DNA of 64,000 bases from Aplectana chamaeleonis (lineage: Eukaryota > Nematoda > Chromadorea > Rhabditida > Cosmocercidae), in the NCBI GenBank assembly GCA_029168955.1, contig JAPDOI010000187.1:496001-560000 (forward strand). Reading direction: 5' to 3'. Position 1 is the first letter of the stretch. Each line of letters opens with the position of its first letter. The notes beneath the pieces are model-generated. The model was not told the DNA's origin, made no database searches, and saw only the letters and a program-made list of their open reading frames with translations. This document shows, one piece after another, positions 54,167-62,743 of the stretch. The position numbers were made by a program, and so were the translations under genes.

Positions 54167-55555
54167 GTTTCACGCAATGGACCTGAAGCCCCGCCCACTT
54201 TACCAAAGTCCTTCTTGGTTCTCCCTGGGCCCCGCACATGTTGCAGGCGTAGATTCCGCAGTCCCGCGCACTTTCCGTGTCGTTTTACGCGATGGACCCG
54301 AAGCCCCGCCCACTTTCACAAAGTACTTCTTGGTTGTCCCTGAGCCCCGCATATGTTGTACGCGGCAATTCCATAGTCCATCGCACTTTCCGTGTCGTTT
54401 TACGCAATGAAACCGGAGCCCCGCCCACTTTCACAAAGTACCTCTCGGTTGTCCCTGAGCCCCGCATATGTTGTACGCGTCGATTCTGCAGTCCCGCGCA
54501 CTTTCCGTTTCGTTTTACGCGATGAACCCGAAGCTCCGCCCACTTTTACAAAGTACTTCTTGGTTGTCCTTGAGCCCCACACATGTTGTACGCGTCGATT
54601 CCGCAGTCCCGCGCTCGTACGCGTCGATTCCGCAGTCCCGCGCACTTTCCATATCGTTTTACGCGATGGACCCGAAGCCCTGCACACTTTTACAAAGTAT
54701 TTCTTGGTTGTCCCCGAGCCCCGCACATGTTGTACGCGTCGACTCCGCAGTCCCGCGCACTTTCCGTGTCGTTTTACGCGATGGACCCGGAGCCCTGCCC
54801 ACTTTTTCAAAGTACCCCATGGTTGTCCCCGGGCCCAGCACATGTTGTACGCGTCGACTCCGCAGTCCCGCGCACTTTCCGTGTCGTTTTACGCGATGGA
54901 CCCGGAGCCCCGCCCACTTTTTCAAAGTACCCCTTGGTTGTCCCCGGGCCCCGCACATGTTGTACGCGTCGACTCCGCAGTCCCGCGCACTTTCCGTGCC
55001 GTTCTACGCCATGGACCCGGAGCCCCGTCCACTTTCACAAAGTACTTCTTGGTTGTCCCCGAGCCCCGCACATGTTGTATGCGCCGATTCCGCACTCCCG
55101 CGCACTTTCCGTGTCGTTTTACGCGATGGACCCGGAGCTCCGCCCACTTTTTCAAAGTACCCCATGGTTGTCCCCGGGCCCAGCACATGTTGTACGCGTC
55201 GACTCCGCAGTCCCGCGCACTTTCCGTGTCGTTTTACGCGATGGACCCGAAGCCCCGCCCACTTTCACAAAGTACTTCTTGGTTCTCCCTGGGCCCCGCA
55301 CATGTTGCATGCGTCGATTCCGCAGTCCCGCGCACTTTCCGTGTCGTTTTACGCGATGGACCCGGAGCCCCGCCCACTTTTTCAAAGTACCCCTTGGTTG
55401 TCCCCGGGCCCCGCACATGTTGTACGCGTCGACTCCGCAGTCCCGCGCACTTTCCGTGTCGTTTTACGCGCTGGACCCGATGCCCCGCCCACTTTTACAA
55501 AGTGTTTTTTGGTTGTCCCCGAGCCCCGCACATGTTGTACGCGACGATTCATCAG

Positions 55556-55892
55556 CTACGATGGTCCCAGCATGATCCGTTACTGACAAAGCTTAAAGGA
55601 ATCAATAGGCAACATCTAGAATGGTCCCACAATGATCAGTATCGATTAAAGTTTAAAGGACTCAGTATGCAACATGTAGGGTGGTCCCACCACGATCTTA
55701 ATGTTGTGCGCGCTCCTCCTAAGTCCCACCCATATTCCACCACCTTCTCGATGTACTGAAACAATAACGTTCTCTGAGTGATAGGGTTGAAAATTGCGGG
55801 AAATTTGAAACCCGGTCAGATAGACGTCGGTCAGACATCGGTCAGACGTGCCAGACACTCGGTCAGACACACCACCACTCCGATTGTTATAT
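55556..55892 (+). repeat. Module copy 23 (337 bp, divergent)
   Basis: Private changes include AAGGAATCAATAGG, CTAGAATGGTCCCACAATG, CTCAGTATGCAACATG, AATGTTGTGCGC and ACGTTCTCTGAG. The length is still 337 bp. Confidence 0.95.
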
Positions 55893-57080
55893 GTTTTACG
55901 CAATGGACCTGAAGCCCCGCCCACTTTACCAAAGTCCTTCTCGGTTGTCCCTGAGCCCCGCATATGTTGTACGCGTCGATTCCGCAGTCCCGCGCACTTT
56001 CCGTGTCGTTTTACGCGATGGACCCGAAGCCCCGCCCACTTTCACAAGGTACTTCTTGGTTGTCCCTGGGCCCCGCACATGTTGTGCGCGTCGATTCCAT
56101 AGTCCCGCGCACTTTCCGTGCCGTTCTACGCCATGGACCCGGAGCCCCGTCCACTTTCACAAAGTACTTCTCGGTTGTCCCTGAGCCCCGCATATGTTGT
56201 ACGCGTCAATTCCGCAGTCCCGCGGTCGTACGCGTCGATTCTGCAGTCCCGCGCACTTTCCGTTTCGTTTTACGCGATGAACCCGAAGCTCCGCCCACTT
56301 TTACAAAGTACTTCTTTGTTGTCCTTGAGCCCCACACATGTTGTACGCGTCGATTCCGCAGTCCCGCGCTCGTACGCGTCGATTCCGCAGTCCCGCGCAC
56401 TTTCCATATCGTTTTACGCGATGGACCCGAAGCCCTGCACACTTTTACAAAGTATTTCTTGGTTGTCCCCGAGCCCCGCACATGTTGTATGCGTCGATTC
56501 TGCAGTCCCGCGCACTTTCCGTTTCGTTTTACGCGATGAACCCGAAGCTCCGCCCACTTTTACAAAGTATTTCTTGGTTGTCCCCGAGCCCCGCACATGT
56601 TGCATGCGTCGATTCCGCAGTCCCGCGCACTTTCCGTGTCGTTTTACGCGATGGACCCGGAGCCCCGCCCACTTTTTCAAAGTACCCCATGGTTGTCCCC
56701 GGGCCCAGCACATGTTGTACGCGTCGACTCCGCAGTCCCGCGCACTTTCCGTGTCGTTTTACGCGATGGACCCGAAGCCCCGCCCACTTTCACAAAGTAC
56801 TTCTTGGTTCTCCCTGGGCCCCGCACATGTTGCAGGCGTAGATTCCGCAGTCCCGCGCACTTTCCGTGTCGTTTTACGCGATGGACCCGGAGCGACGCCC
56901 ACTTTTTCAAAGTACCCCTTGGTTGTCCCCGGGCCCCGCACATGTTGTACGCGTCGACTCCGCAGTCCCGCGCACTTTCCGTGTCGTTTTAAGCGCTGGA
57001 CCCGATGCCCCGCCCACTTTTACAAAGTGTTTTTTGGTTGTCCCCGAGCCTCGCACATGTTGTACGCGTCGATTCAACAG

Positions 57081-57417
57081 CTACGATGGTCCCAGCATGA
57101 TCCGCTACTGACAAAGCTTAAAGGACTCAATAGGCAACATCTAGGATGGTCCCATCACGATCAGTATCGATTAAAGTTTCAAGGACTCAATATGCAACAA
57201 CCAGGGTGGTCCCACCACGATCTTAATGATGTGCGCGCTCCTCCTAAACCCCACTCATATTCCGCCACCTTCTCGGTGTACTGAAACAATAACGTGCTCT
57301 GAGTGATAGGGTTAAAAATTGCGGGAAATTTGAAACCCGGTCAGATAGACGTCGGTCAGACATCTGTCAGACGTGCCAGACACTCGGTCAGACACTCCAC
57401 CACGCCGATTGTTATAT
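57081..57417 (+). repeat. Module copy 24 (337 bp), right end of the array
   Basis: Last copy. It carries TCCGCTACTGAC, CAACAACCAGGG, CATCTGTCAG and CTCCACCACGCCG. After TTGTTATATG the sequence turns into GTAAGGATATGG and no monomer follows, so the satellite ends at the module's own end and not part-way through a monomer. Confidence 0.95.
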
Positions 57418-57592
57418 GTAAGGATATGGACATCTAGCTGCCTTGTTTAGAGGAACAGTTGAGATTTTCTAAGCTTGCAGAATGCTCTGCTTATTGTTGC
57501 ACACGCCCCTGCCATGCTCTGAGAGTTTTGATAGAGAAATAGCCGAGAATTAGCCCCAAAAAGCCTCAAGTAGCCAGAAAATGACCGATTAC
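57418..57592. other. Unique flank between satellite and transposon
   Basis: No monomer or module sequence and no convincing coding frame. It contains GAGAAATAGCCGAGAA near 57534. The related inverse GGCTATTTCTCGGC lies near 61535, on the far side of the transposon pair. Confidence 0.6.
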
Positions 57593-57620
57593 TTAAAGGC
57601 AGTGTTGACGATGATTTTCA
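57593..57620 (+). repeat. Left terminal inverted repeat of the DNA transposon
   Basis: Starts TTAAAGGCAGTGTTGACGAT. Its partner is split: 61227-61237 holds the outer 11 bases and 58058-58074 the inner part. Confidence 0.65.
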
Positions 57621-58035
57621 TTTGCGAGTTTCTTACATAAAACGAAGCGTTGGCCTTCAAGTGTTCCCACAATTACGAAGAAACGGCGAGAAACGCATTA
57701 AAACGTCGTATTTCAGTGACATTATTCTCTGGCCTGGACTAGTTGTCCGATTGGATGAACATGTTACCGCTGGATGTGACCGGCGAAAAATGGGGTCAGT
57801 CGAAAATGGAAAACAAATTTTATGTAAAAAAGTATTAGTTAGGGCTCGAAGGAAGGGACGGAGCAACAGAAAGCAGAAAACGGCAAAGGGCGGGTCCATA
57901 AAATATTTCATCGCCACAACGAAAAGTTCCTGTGAGAGTAAAGTGGCGGGGTGAGAGTAAAGGATTTCGTGCCCTTCTGGTCCGTTTTTCTCAATTTCTC
58001 CGTCATTTTAGTTCTAGGCGGGGGGCAATTAATCG

Positions 58036-58057
58036 ATTTTGAGAATAATCTCAAAAT
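58036..58057. repeat. Perfect 9-bp hairpin beside the right terminal repeat
   Basis: ATTTTGAGA and TCTCAAAAT are exact inverse complements around an ATAA loop. It lies directly inside the right terminal inverted repeat of the DNA transposon, where a subterminal structure could matter for transposase binding (inference). Confidence 0.6.
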
Positions 58058-58064
58058 TAAGAAT

Positions 58065-58074
58065 TATCGTGAAC
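58065..58074 (+). repeat. LINE target-site duplication, left copy
   Basis: TATCGTGAAC directly next to the (TGAG)n 3' end of the LINE. It is identical to 61217-61226. Confidence 0.85.
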
Positions 58075-58090
58075 TCACTCACTCACTCAT
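58075..58090 (-). repeat. 3' terminal TGAG microsatellite of the LINE
   Basis: About four TGAG units on the minus strand at the 3' boundary. RTE-type elements typically end in such short tandem repeats instead of poly(A). Confidence 0.8.
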
Positions 58091-58094
58091 CCCG

Positions 58095-61000
58095 TTAGCT
58101 GGCGTCTGGTGAAGCGGGATGCCCTCTCAACCAATACACTGCTGTAGGCGCCATAGGAGCTCGTGCGGCCTGAACGATACGCTTCCAATCAAAACAGTTT
58201 GCAGCAACAAGTTTAGCGTTAACACACTGCACCGTTGGGTCTTCAGATCCTCCTCTATGTGTTTGAGCCATGTATTCTTCGGGGCCGTTCGTTGAATTCT
58301 CCACGATGTTGGGCGCTTACGCCACAGCATACTGTACGGGAGACAGGACGGGTCCATCCTACATACACGTCCGGACCATCGCAGTCTTCTTGTCTGCAGC
58401 TGTTCTCCGACCGTCGGTTGATTCATGCAGCTCTTCCGTGTATCGTCGTTGCAAACATGATCACGAATCGTATTTCCAAGAATCTGGCTCAAACATCGCA
58501 TCTGGAAGACTTCTAGCTTGACGAGGTCTGACTTTAGCAGAGTCCAGGTTTCCGAGTCTTCAGTGAAATGTTGTGTTTCATCCACAAACACCTCCCAAGC
58601 GACGCAAACACACTAGACGCCTGCCCGATTCTGCTGCACACCTCTGCCGTAGCCGCAACTTTTCGCTCCTGCACTACTGACCCGAGGTATTTGAATTCCT
58701 TGGCCTGCTGAAGCTCTACTCCTTCAAACTGAACAGATACAGGCGACCCATTGGATGTCATGACCTTGGTCTTCTCCTGGTTGATTCTTAAGCCGTAGGA
58801 GCTTGCAATCAGTGCCATATCGCTTATCAAGGACGTTGCCTTCGCATCAGTATCCGTGAACACTGCGCTGTCATCGGCGAACATCAAATTTGTGACGTAT
58901 TCATTACTTCCGTATTGAACGCCTCTTCTGTTCTCGAAGACCTTCCTCTTGATAGCGTCCACAACAGTATTAAAGAGCAGAGGCGAGACCACATCGCCTT
59001 GGCGAACTCCAGCGGTTACGGCAAACTCCTCGGACAACTTATCCCCAACGCGTACGGAACTGGTTCGCCCTTCGTACGTTTCCTGGGGGAGCTTGACTAT
59101 CTTCCTCGGTATGTGCTCACTTTCACGTGCTCTCCACAGCGCCGGCCAGTGAATACAATCGAACGCAGATTTGAAGTCTATAAATGTGATAACGACACGC
59201 TTCCCAGAGCGAATTCTCTTTTCCATTAGCTGTCGAAGTGCGAAGATCTGATCACTGCAGCTTCTTCCTGGCCGGAACCCCGCCTGTTCTTCACGCCTGG
59301 TTTGCTCACGATGACGCTGAAGTCTGTTCTGAATAACCCTCATGAAGACTTTGCCAACGATAGACAGCAGACTGATCCCTCGGTAATTTTTGCAGTCCCT
59401 AGCATCACCCTTCTTGTGTATGGGCACGATTGTGGCACGTCTACAGGTAGCTGGTATTTTCTCAGACTGCCAGATAAGAGTAATGAGCCGATGAAGTTGG
59501 CGCAGCAAGTCGTCTCCGCCAGCCTTGATGGCTTCAGCAGTGATTTTGTCCACTCCTGACGCTCTGCCGTTTTTCAGTGACTTTATCGCTGCCGTTAGTT
59601 CATCTACAGTGGGTTCTGAGTCGAGAACTGCATCTACGGCCGCTTCAACTGGTGGTGGCTCGACAAGCGGTCCATGCGGCGCTTCGTGACTGTATAGTTC
59701 ACTGAAGAACTGTCTTCATCGACGGAGGCGCTCGTCCACAGAGCGCACGAATGACCCATCTGCATTCCTGATACTATCGCTAATTGGTTTCGTCCTTCCT
59801 CCGAGCCGCTTGAGTGTTCGATAGAGAGTTCGATAATCATGCCTGCTCGCAGACTCCTCCAAATCAGCAGCTACCTTATTCCAATACGACTCTCGTTCCA
59901 TTTTCAATCTGCAACGAAGCTCTCTACAGAGCTGACGGTATCGATCGAAATCGGTCAATTTCGCTTTCTTCCTTTCTTCTATGAGATGTTTGGATTCATC
60001 TGATATACATGGCTGGATTCGCTTACGAGTGGCAACACAAAGTGGCTCTATGTATTCCACGATGATGGCTGCTATCTGCTGTTCTTGTTCATCCACAGAT
60101 GTATCGTCTGCCAACAGCGCAAACCGATTCGACAGTGCCATTTGGAATAACTCCTTCGTTTCAGGTACCATCAAATGTGCCCAGTTGAATTGGCCTTTAG
60201 ATGGCTCTACAATTCTAGCTCGTTGTAGACGAAGTTTCACTACTGCACGTAGAAGGTAATGATCTGAACCACAGTCGGGTCCTCTCATTGCACGAACATA
60301 CTCGAGCGACGACCTGAAACGCGAGCTCATCAGCACGTAGTTTAACAAAGCTACGACTCGTCCGGAAGGACTTCTCCACGTCAACTGATGCTTTCTGCGA
60401 TGCTGGAAGTGACTGTTTCCAATAATGAGTCTATTGAAAGCTGCAAACGTGAGCAAGCGCAAACCATTGTCGTTCATGTCACCAACGCCAAATCGGCCCA
60501 ATACTGCTTCCCAGCCCATTCTGTCTTTTCCAACATGTGCGTTGAAATCACCTGCGACTAGAACAACGTCTCTCTTCAAAATCGTGTTCAGAACGTCCTG
60601 AAGCTGAGCGTAAAACGCGTCCTTGTCGGAATCCAGGCTAGGCTTCGTCGGCGCATAAACTGCCACAACATGTGTCCTTATAGTTACTTTCAGCGAGAGG
60701 ACAGCGATTTTGCTAGAGATAGGCTTGAATGTCACAACGCTTCCAGCTGCTTTCCAGTTCAGCATTAATCCAACGCCTTGATGGTGCCCGTCGCTACTGA
60801 AGTAGTACAGCACCATCCTTTCTTGACTATCTGGCACCTGGACAGTCATTGTTCCACTTCCACTGATCCTCAATTCAGACAGGGCGGCAACGGATACCTT
60901 CGACTTCAACAGTTCCCTGGCAATGCTTTCTTTCTGCCCTACGTAATGCCTTGATCGCACATTCCATGCCGCGGACCGCACCTCCTTCTTCGGCGTTACC

Positions 61001-61119
61001 AGTCGTCCACTTTTCTGGCCAGTAGCATACTTGTCACCAACACACTGGGCCCCCAGTGTTGGCGCATCGGCTGCCCCGGATGCGGTAGCCGTATCGCGTA
61101 TTCCTATGAGACTCTCCAT
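58095..61119 (-). pseudogene. RTE-like endonuclease/reverse transcriptase ORF, inactivated
   Basis: Start chosen at the ATG at 61119 (MESLIGIRD); the frame is also open upstream without an ATG. Endonuclease domain: AAWNVRSRH, SELRISGSG, VYAPT, LVAGDFNAHVGKD, LTWRSPSG and GSDHYLLRA in the usual order. NYVLM stands where an Asp is more usual in this family. Reverse transcriptase: PIHKKGD, NYRGISLLS, FIDFKSAFD, GVRQGDVVSPLLFN and the catalytic FADD, so its catalytic aspartates are kept. The frame is broken at three places. A TGA at 59716-59718 stands where the family has Trp, and the same frame continues at once (RQFFSELY). Near 58555, KYLGS...ISLKT jumps into SETWTLLKSDL with about a dozen codons lost. 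Near 58225 a second shift is likely, because the C-terminal CFDWKRIVQAA is in another frame, ending at the TAA at 58095. No functional protein can come from this copy. Confidence 0.85.
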
Positions 61120-61216
61120 GGTTACCACCTTAGGTTTTCCAGCCCGTCGGTAGCATGGGGGGCAACCCTCCTCCTTTCTAATCCGGGCTTGGGACCGGCA
61201 ACGGGGGAGTTCGTGA

Positions 61217-61226
61217 TATCGTGAAC
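61217..61226 (+). repeat. LINE target-site duplication, right copy
   Basis: TATCGTGAAC at the 5' end of the LINE. It is identical to 58065-58074, so the insertion can be bounded to the base. Confidence 0.85.
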
Positions 61227-61237
61227 ATTGCCTTTAA
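61227..61237 (-). repeat. Outer part of the right terminal inverted repeat
   Basis: ATTGCCTTTAA, the reverse complement of TTAAAGGCAAT. Its continuation lies 3.1 kb to the left, at 58058-58074, because the LINE inserted inside this repeat. Confidence 0.65.
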
Positions 61238-61576
61238 AATTGCCGCGAAATAGCCGCCGAATGATGCTCGCCGCGAAATAGCAGTGATAAAATGCTTTTT
61301 AAGGAAGGTACGATTCAGATATCCACACCGCCGTCGGTTCAATTACTCACCGCTGGCGGCCCAGATGACGGTTCTGCGAGCCGCGCCGCGTGTCGGTGTG
61401 CTGGCTGCGTCTCGCTTGATTTTTGATATATCATTATTCCTCGGCTATTACTGGGCTGTTTCTTGACCACTTTCGCGAAAAAAACCGAGATATAGCAGAG
61501 AAGTCGCCCACCAGGAGCCGCTCCGGAGCCTGGTAGGCTATTTCTCGGCGAAAAACTTCAGGGTAGAGTATTTCAG
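61238..61576. other. Non-coding stretch, repeat-derived in appearance
   Basis: Contains two GCCGCGAAATAGC motifs near 61245 and 61270 and a structured hairpin at 61484-61547. There is a 60-codon frame at 61284-61466, but it shows no recognisable domain and I do not support it as a gene. Confidence 0.5.
61484..61547. repeat. Imperfect 64-nt hairpin
   Basis: Outer arms CCGAGATATAGC and GCTATTTCTCGG pair at 11 of 12 positions. Inner arms CCACCAGG and CCTGGTAGG pair next, around the 10-bp palindrome GCTCCGGAGC at the apex. The left side has a bulge of about 11 nt. It is probably part of a small repeat and lies just upstream of the first SH2-gene exon seen here. Confidence 0.55.
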
Positions 61577-61666
61577 TGCGCATGGGCACTCGAGTTGAAT
61601 GAGTATTTGCCACACATTGAATACGACGACTATGCCAGAATATTAATACTCTAACCGGAAGGCGAG
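61577..61666 (+). pseudogene. Probable exon upstream of the SH2 exons, with in-frame stop
   Basis: Bounded by a TATTTCAG acceptor and a GAG|GTGCGT donor. It is exactly 30 codons long, phase 0 at both ends, and is followed by a 44-nt intron (61667-61710) ending in TTTTTTTTTCAG. It reads CAWALELNEYLPHIEYDDY, then ARILIL, a TAA at 61652-61654, and PEGE. The last codons run in phase into the SH2 exon (PEGE then DLEKEQWYHG). Size, phase and splice sites fit a real exon, so the TAA suggests either a decaying gene copy or a base error. It is also possible that the real transcript skips this segment. No domain is recognised in it. Confidence 0.45.
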
Positions 61667-61710
61667 GTGCGTGAAAGTATGTTAACAAACTACGTCAGTT
61701 TTTTTTTCAG

Positions 61711-61833
61711 GATCTCGAGAAGGAGCAATGGTATCACGGCTGTTTACCGCTCGATGACATAATGAGCCAGCTCAAGAACAATGGCGACTTTTTGATGAGG
61801 CTAAGTCATGCGGACGGAGGGAAATTTCCCACT
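61711..61833 (+). CDS. SH2 domain exon, N-terminal half
   Basis: Acceptor TTTTTTTTTCAG, donor ACT|GTAAGT, 41 codons, phase 0 at both ends. The translation starts DLEKEQWYHGCLP and continues LDDIMSQLKNNGDFLMRLSH. WYHG opens an SH2 domain. GDFLMR corresponds to the conserved FLVR strand and keeps the Arg that binds phosphotyrosine, so by family knowledge the domain should recognise phosphotyrosine peptides in the cytoplasm. The WYHGxLPxxDI pattern is typical of the nematode Fer/Fes/SPE-8-like tyrosine kinases, where SH2 precedes the kinase domain. No kinase exon is visible in the window, so only 'SH2-domain protein' is supported. The next exon continues the domain in phase. Confidence 0.75.
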
Positions 61834-61840
61834 GTAAGTA

Positions 61841-61920
61841 AACGGTCTTTCTTGATAAAGTTTTCCGTGAGGCATCTCGCTCTTTGAAGCGCCTTGTGGT
61901 TTCACGTGCTCACCCCCGCC
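61841..61920 (+). repeat. Intronic direct repeat, copy 1
   Basis: Begins about seven bases after the splice donor (GGTCTTTCTTGATAAAGTTT) and runs through TGTGGTTTCACGTGCTCACC. It matches 62044-62127 with scattered substitutions. A copy starting this close to the donor could have formed by local duplication. Confidence 0.75.
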
Positions 61921-62043
61921 ACAGTAGGCAGAGAGGATAATAAGTAGAGCGGTAGATAAAAAATCTGTGCCTCAAATATTAGTTTCCCGAATTTCTGCAA
62001 CAGAACACACGGGGTGAACCCTCGTTTTTGCGAAAGCTTTACA

Positions 62044-62127
62044 AAACGATCTTTCTTGATAAAGTTTTTTGTGAGACATCTCGCTCTTTCAACTGCCTTA
62101 TGGTTTCATGTGCTCAGCCCCCCCCCG
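62044..62127 (+). repeat. Intronic direct repeat, copy 2
   Basis: GATCTTTCTTGATAAAGTTT through TATGGTTTCATGTGCTCAGC, then a C-run. Same orientation as 61841-61920, about 200 bp downstream. Confidence 0.75.
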
Positions 62128-62160
62128 CCGCTCCGCCCTCCATACTGGGAAGGAATACAC

Positions 62161-62633
62161 TACCGCTCGTAGGATTTGGTCAGAAAATGAGCGAAGTCGA
62201 GTTTTCGCGTCTTTTTCGTCTTTTTTGTATAACTCGCTTCAAAGTCAACTTTCAGCGACTATAGAGATAATCATGGTTCTGGCGTTGAGGGCTATCCAAT
62301 CATTCAGCCATTGTCAGGGTTTCGCTGAGAACCTTGTAAGTTTCGCAATCAACCTGCTCTCTATATACCGTAGACAAAGGGAAACACAGACAGAAACTGT
62401 ACCGCCCCACCCGCCACGGTACCGTAATTGCAAACCCGGCTAATTAAGAAACTTCTATAGTTCTTAATGTAATCACCACGAAGCCTTAAGCTTTGGGCAG
62501 CCCTCGACCCCAGGATCACGAAAGTCTCCTTAGTTTCGCTCAAAGTTGGGTTTGAAGCGAGTTATACAAAAAAGACGAAAAAGACGCGAAAACCCGACCT
62601 CGCTCGCTTTCTGACCAAATCCTACGAGCGGTA
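62161..62633. mobile_element. Foldback (MITE-like) element of 473 bp in the intron
   Basis: Arms of about 100 bp (62161-62260 and 62533-62633) are inverse complements at roughly 90% or better. Both contain TACCGCTCGTAGGATTTGGT at the outer end and TATAACTCGCTTCAAA at the inner end, when the right arm is read on the minus strand. A spacer of about 270 bp separates them. There is no coding capacity. Long arms around a unique centre are typical of foldback or MITE elements; no clear target duplication is visible beyond a possible TA. Confidence 0.75.
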
Positions 62634-62743
62634 TTGTACACTCTGGTCTGATCACATCAGTGCCTATCTCCTCTCGTGAGGTCTCCAAATATGTGGATAT
62701 AAAGTAGCGAAAGTTTCAATAGCAGTATAGATTCTCTCTTCAG

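Larger units (their letters stand above)
1..57417. repeat. Composite satellite array, 115-bp monomers with 337-bp modules
   Basis: A continuous tandem array in one orientation, truncated by the left edge of the window. The spacing of the shared core CATGTTGTACGCGTCGATTC is 115 bp in regular stretches, with 144-bp and 88-bp length variants. Twenty-four copies of an unrelated module, normally 337 bp, interrupt the monomers, and every copy has the same orientation. Because 115 is not a multiple of three and the monomer has few stops, long open frames appear on both strands. They shift frame from monomer to monomer and end in the modules, so none is annotated as a gene. Homogenisation is uneven: near-identical multi-kilobase duplications sit beside divergent stretches. 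Function is unknown; a structural or heterochromatic role is only an inference. Confidence 0.97.
58075..61216 (-). mobile_element. RTE-like LINE retrotransposon, near full length (3,142 bp)
   Basis: A non-LTR retrotransposon lying on the minus strand between 10-bp target-site duplications. It has the RTE layout: one ORF with an apurinic endonuclease domain followed by reverse transcriptase, a very short 3' untranslated part and a short tandem TGAG tail in place of poly(A). The length is close to the roughly 3.2 kb usual for RTE elements. At the 5' end the reading frame is already open within about 20 bases of the target site (CRSQARIRKEEGCPPCYRRA in translation, ahead of the first ATG), so the copy is either complete with almost no leader or only slightly 5'-truncated. 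It sits in the right inverted repeat of an older DNA transposon. Confidence 0.88.
57593..61237. mobile_element. TTAA-bounded non-autonomous DNA transposon, split by a LINE
   Basis: The left end reads TTAAAGGCAGTGTTGACGAT. With the LINE and one target-site copy removed, the reverse complement of the right end reads TTAAAGGCAATGTTCACGAT. The two match at 23 of the first 28 bases, so these are terminal inverted repeats. Both ends begin with TTAA, consistent with TTAA target choice as in piggyBac-type elements, although this could also just be part of the repeat. The element without the LINE is about 493 bp and has no transposase frame, so it would depend on an enzyme made elsewhere. Family assignment is an inference from the TTAA ends alone. 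Confidence 0.65.
61834..62743 (+). other. 910-nt intron between the SH2 exons
   Basis: Bounded by GTAAGT and TCTCTCTTCAG. It is much longer than its 44-nt neighbour because it contains a pair of 80-bp direct repeats and a 473-bp foldback element. No further coding exon is recognised inside it. Confidence 0.65.

Noticed and set aside
1..57417. Resemblance to a CRISPR array (regular repeats)
   Set aside because: Monomers are 88-144 bp with no unique spacers between them, and the surroundings are eukaryotic.
318..57417. The 337-bp module as a 5S rRNA or spliced-leader RNA gene, which also occur in tandem in nematodes
   Set aside because: I see no 5S-like internal control region and no spliced-leader sequence in any copy.
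1..57417. Telomeric or subtelomeric simple repeat
   Set aside because: No run of TTAGGC or its complement is present anywhere. A subtelomeric position cannot be excluded but is not shown.
57622..57954. 110-codon frame in the DNA transposon (VRLDEHVTAGCDRRKMGS region)
   Set aside because: It begins at TTG without an ATG nearby, has no recognisable domain and lies within a short non-autonomous element.
58235..59559. Plus-strand open frames across the LINE, for example 58235-58521, 58915-59229 and 59302-59559
   Set aside because: They are antisense shadows of the reverse-transcriptase ORF on the minus strand.
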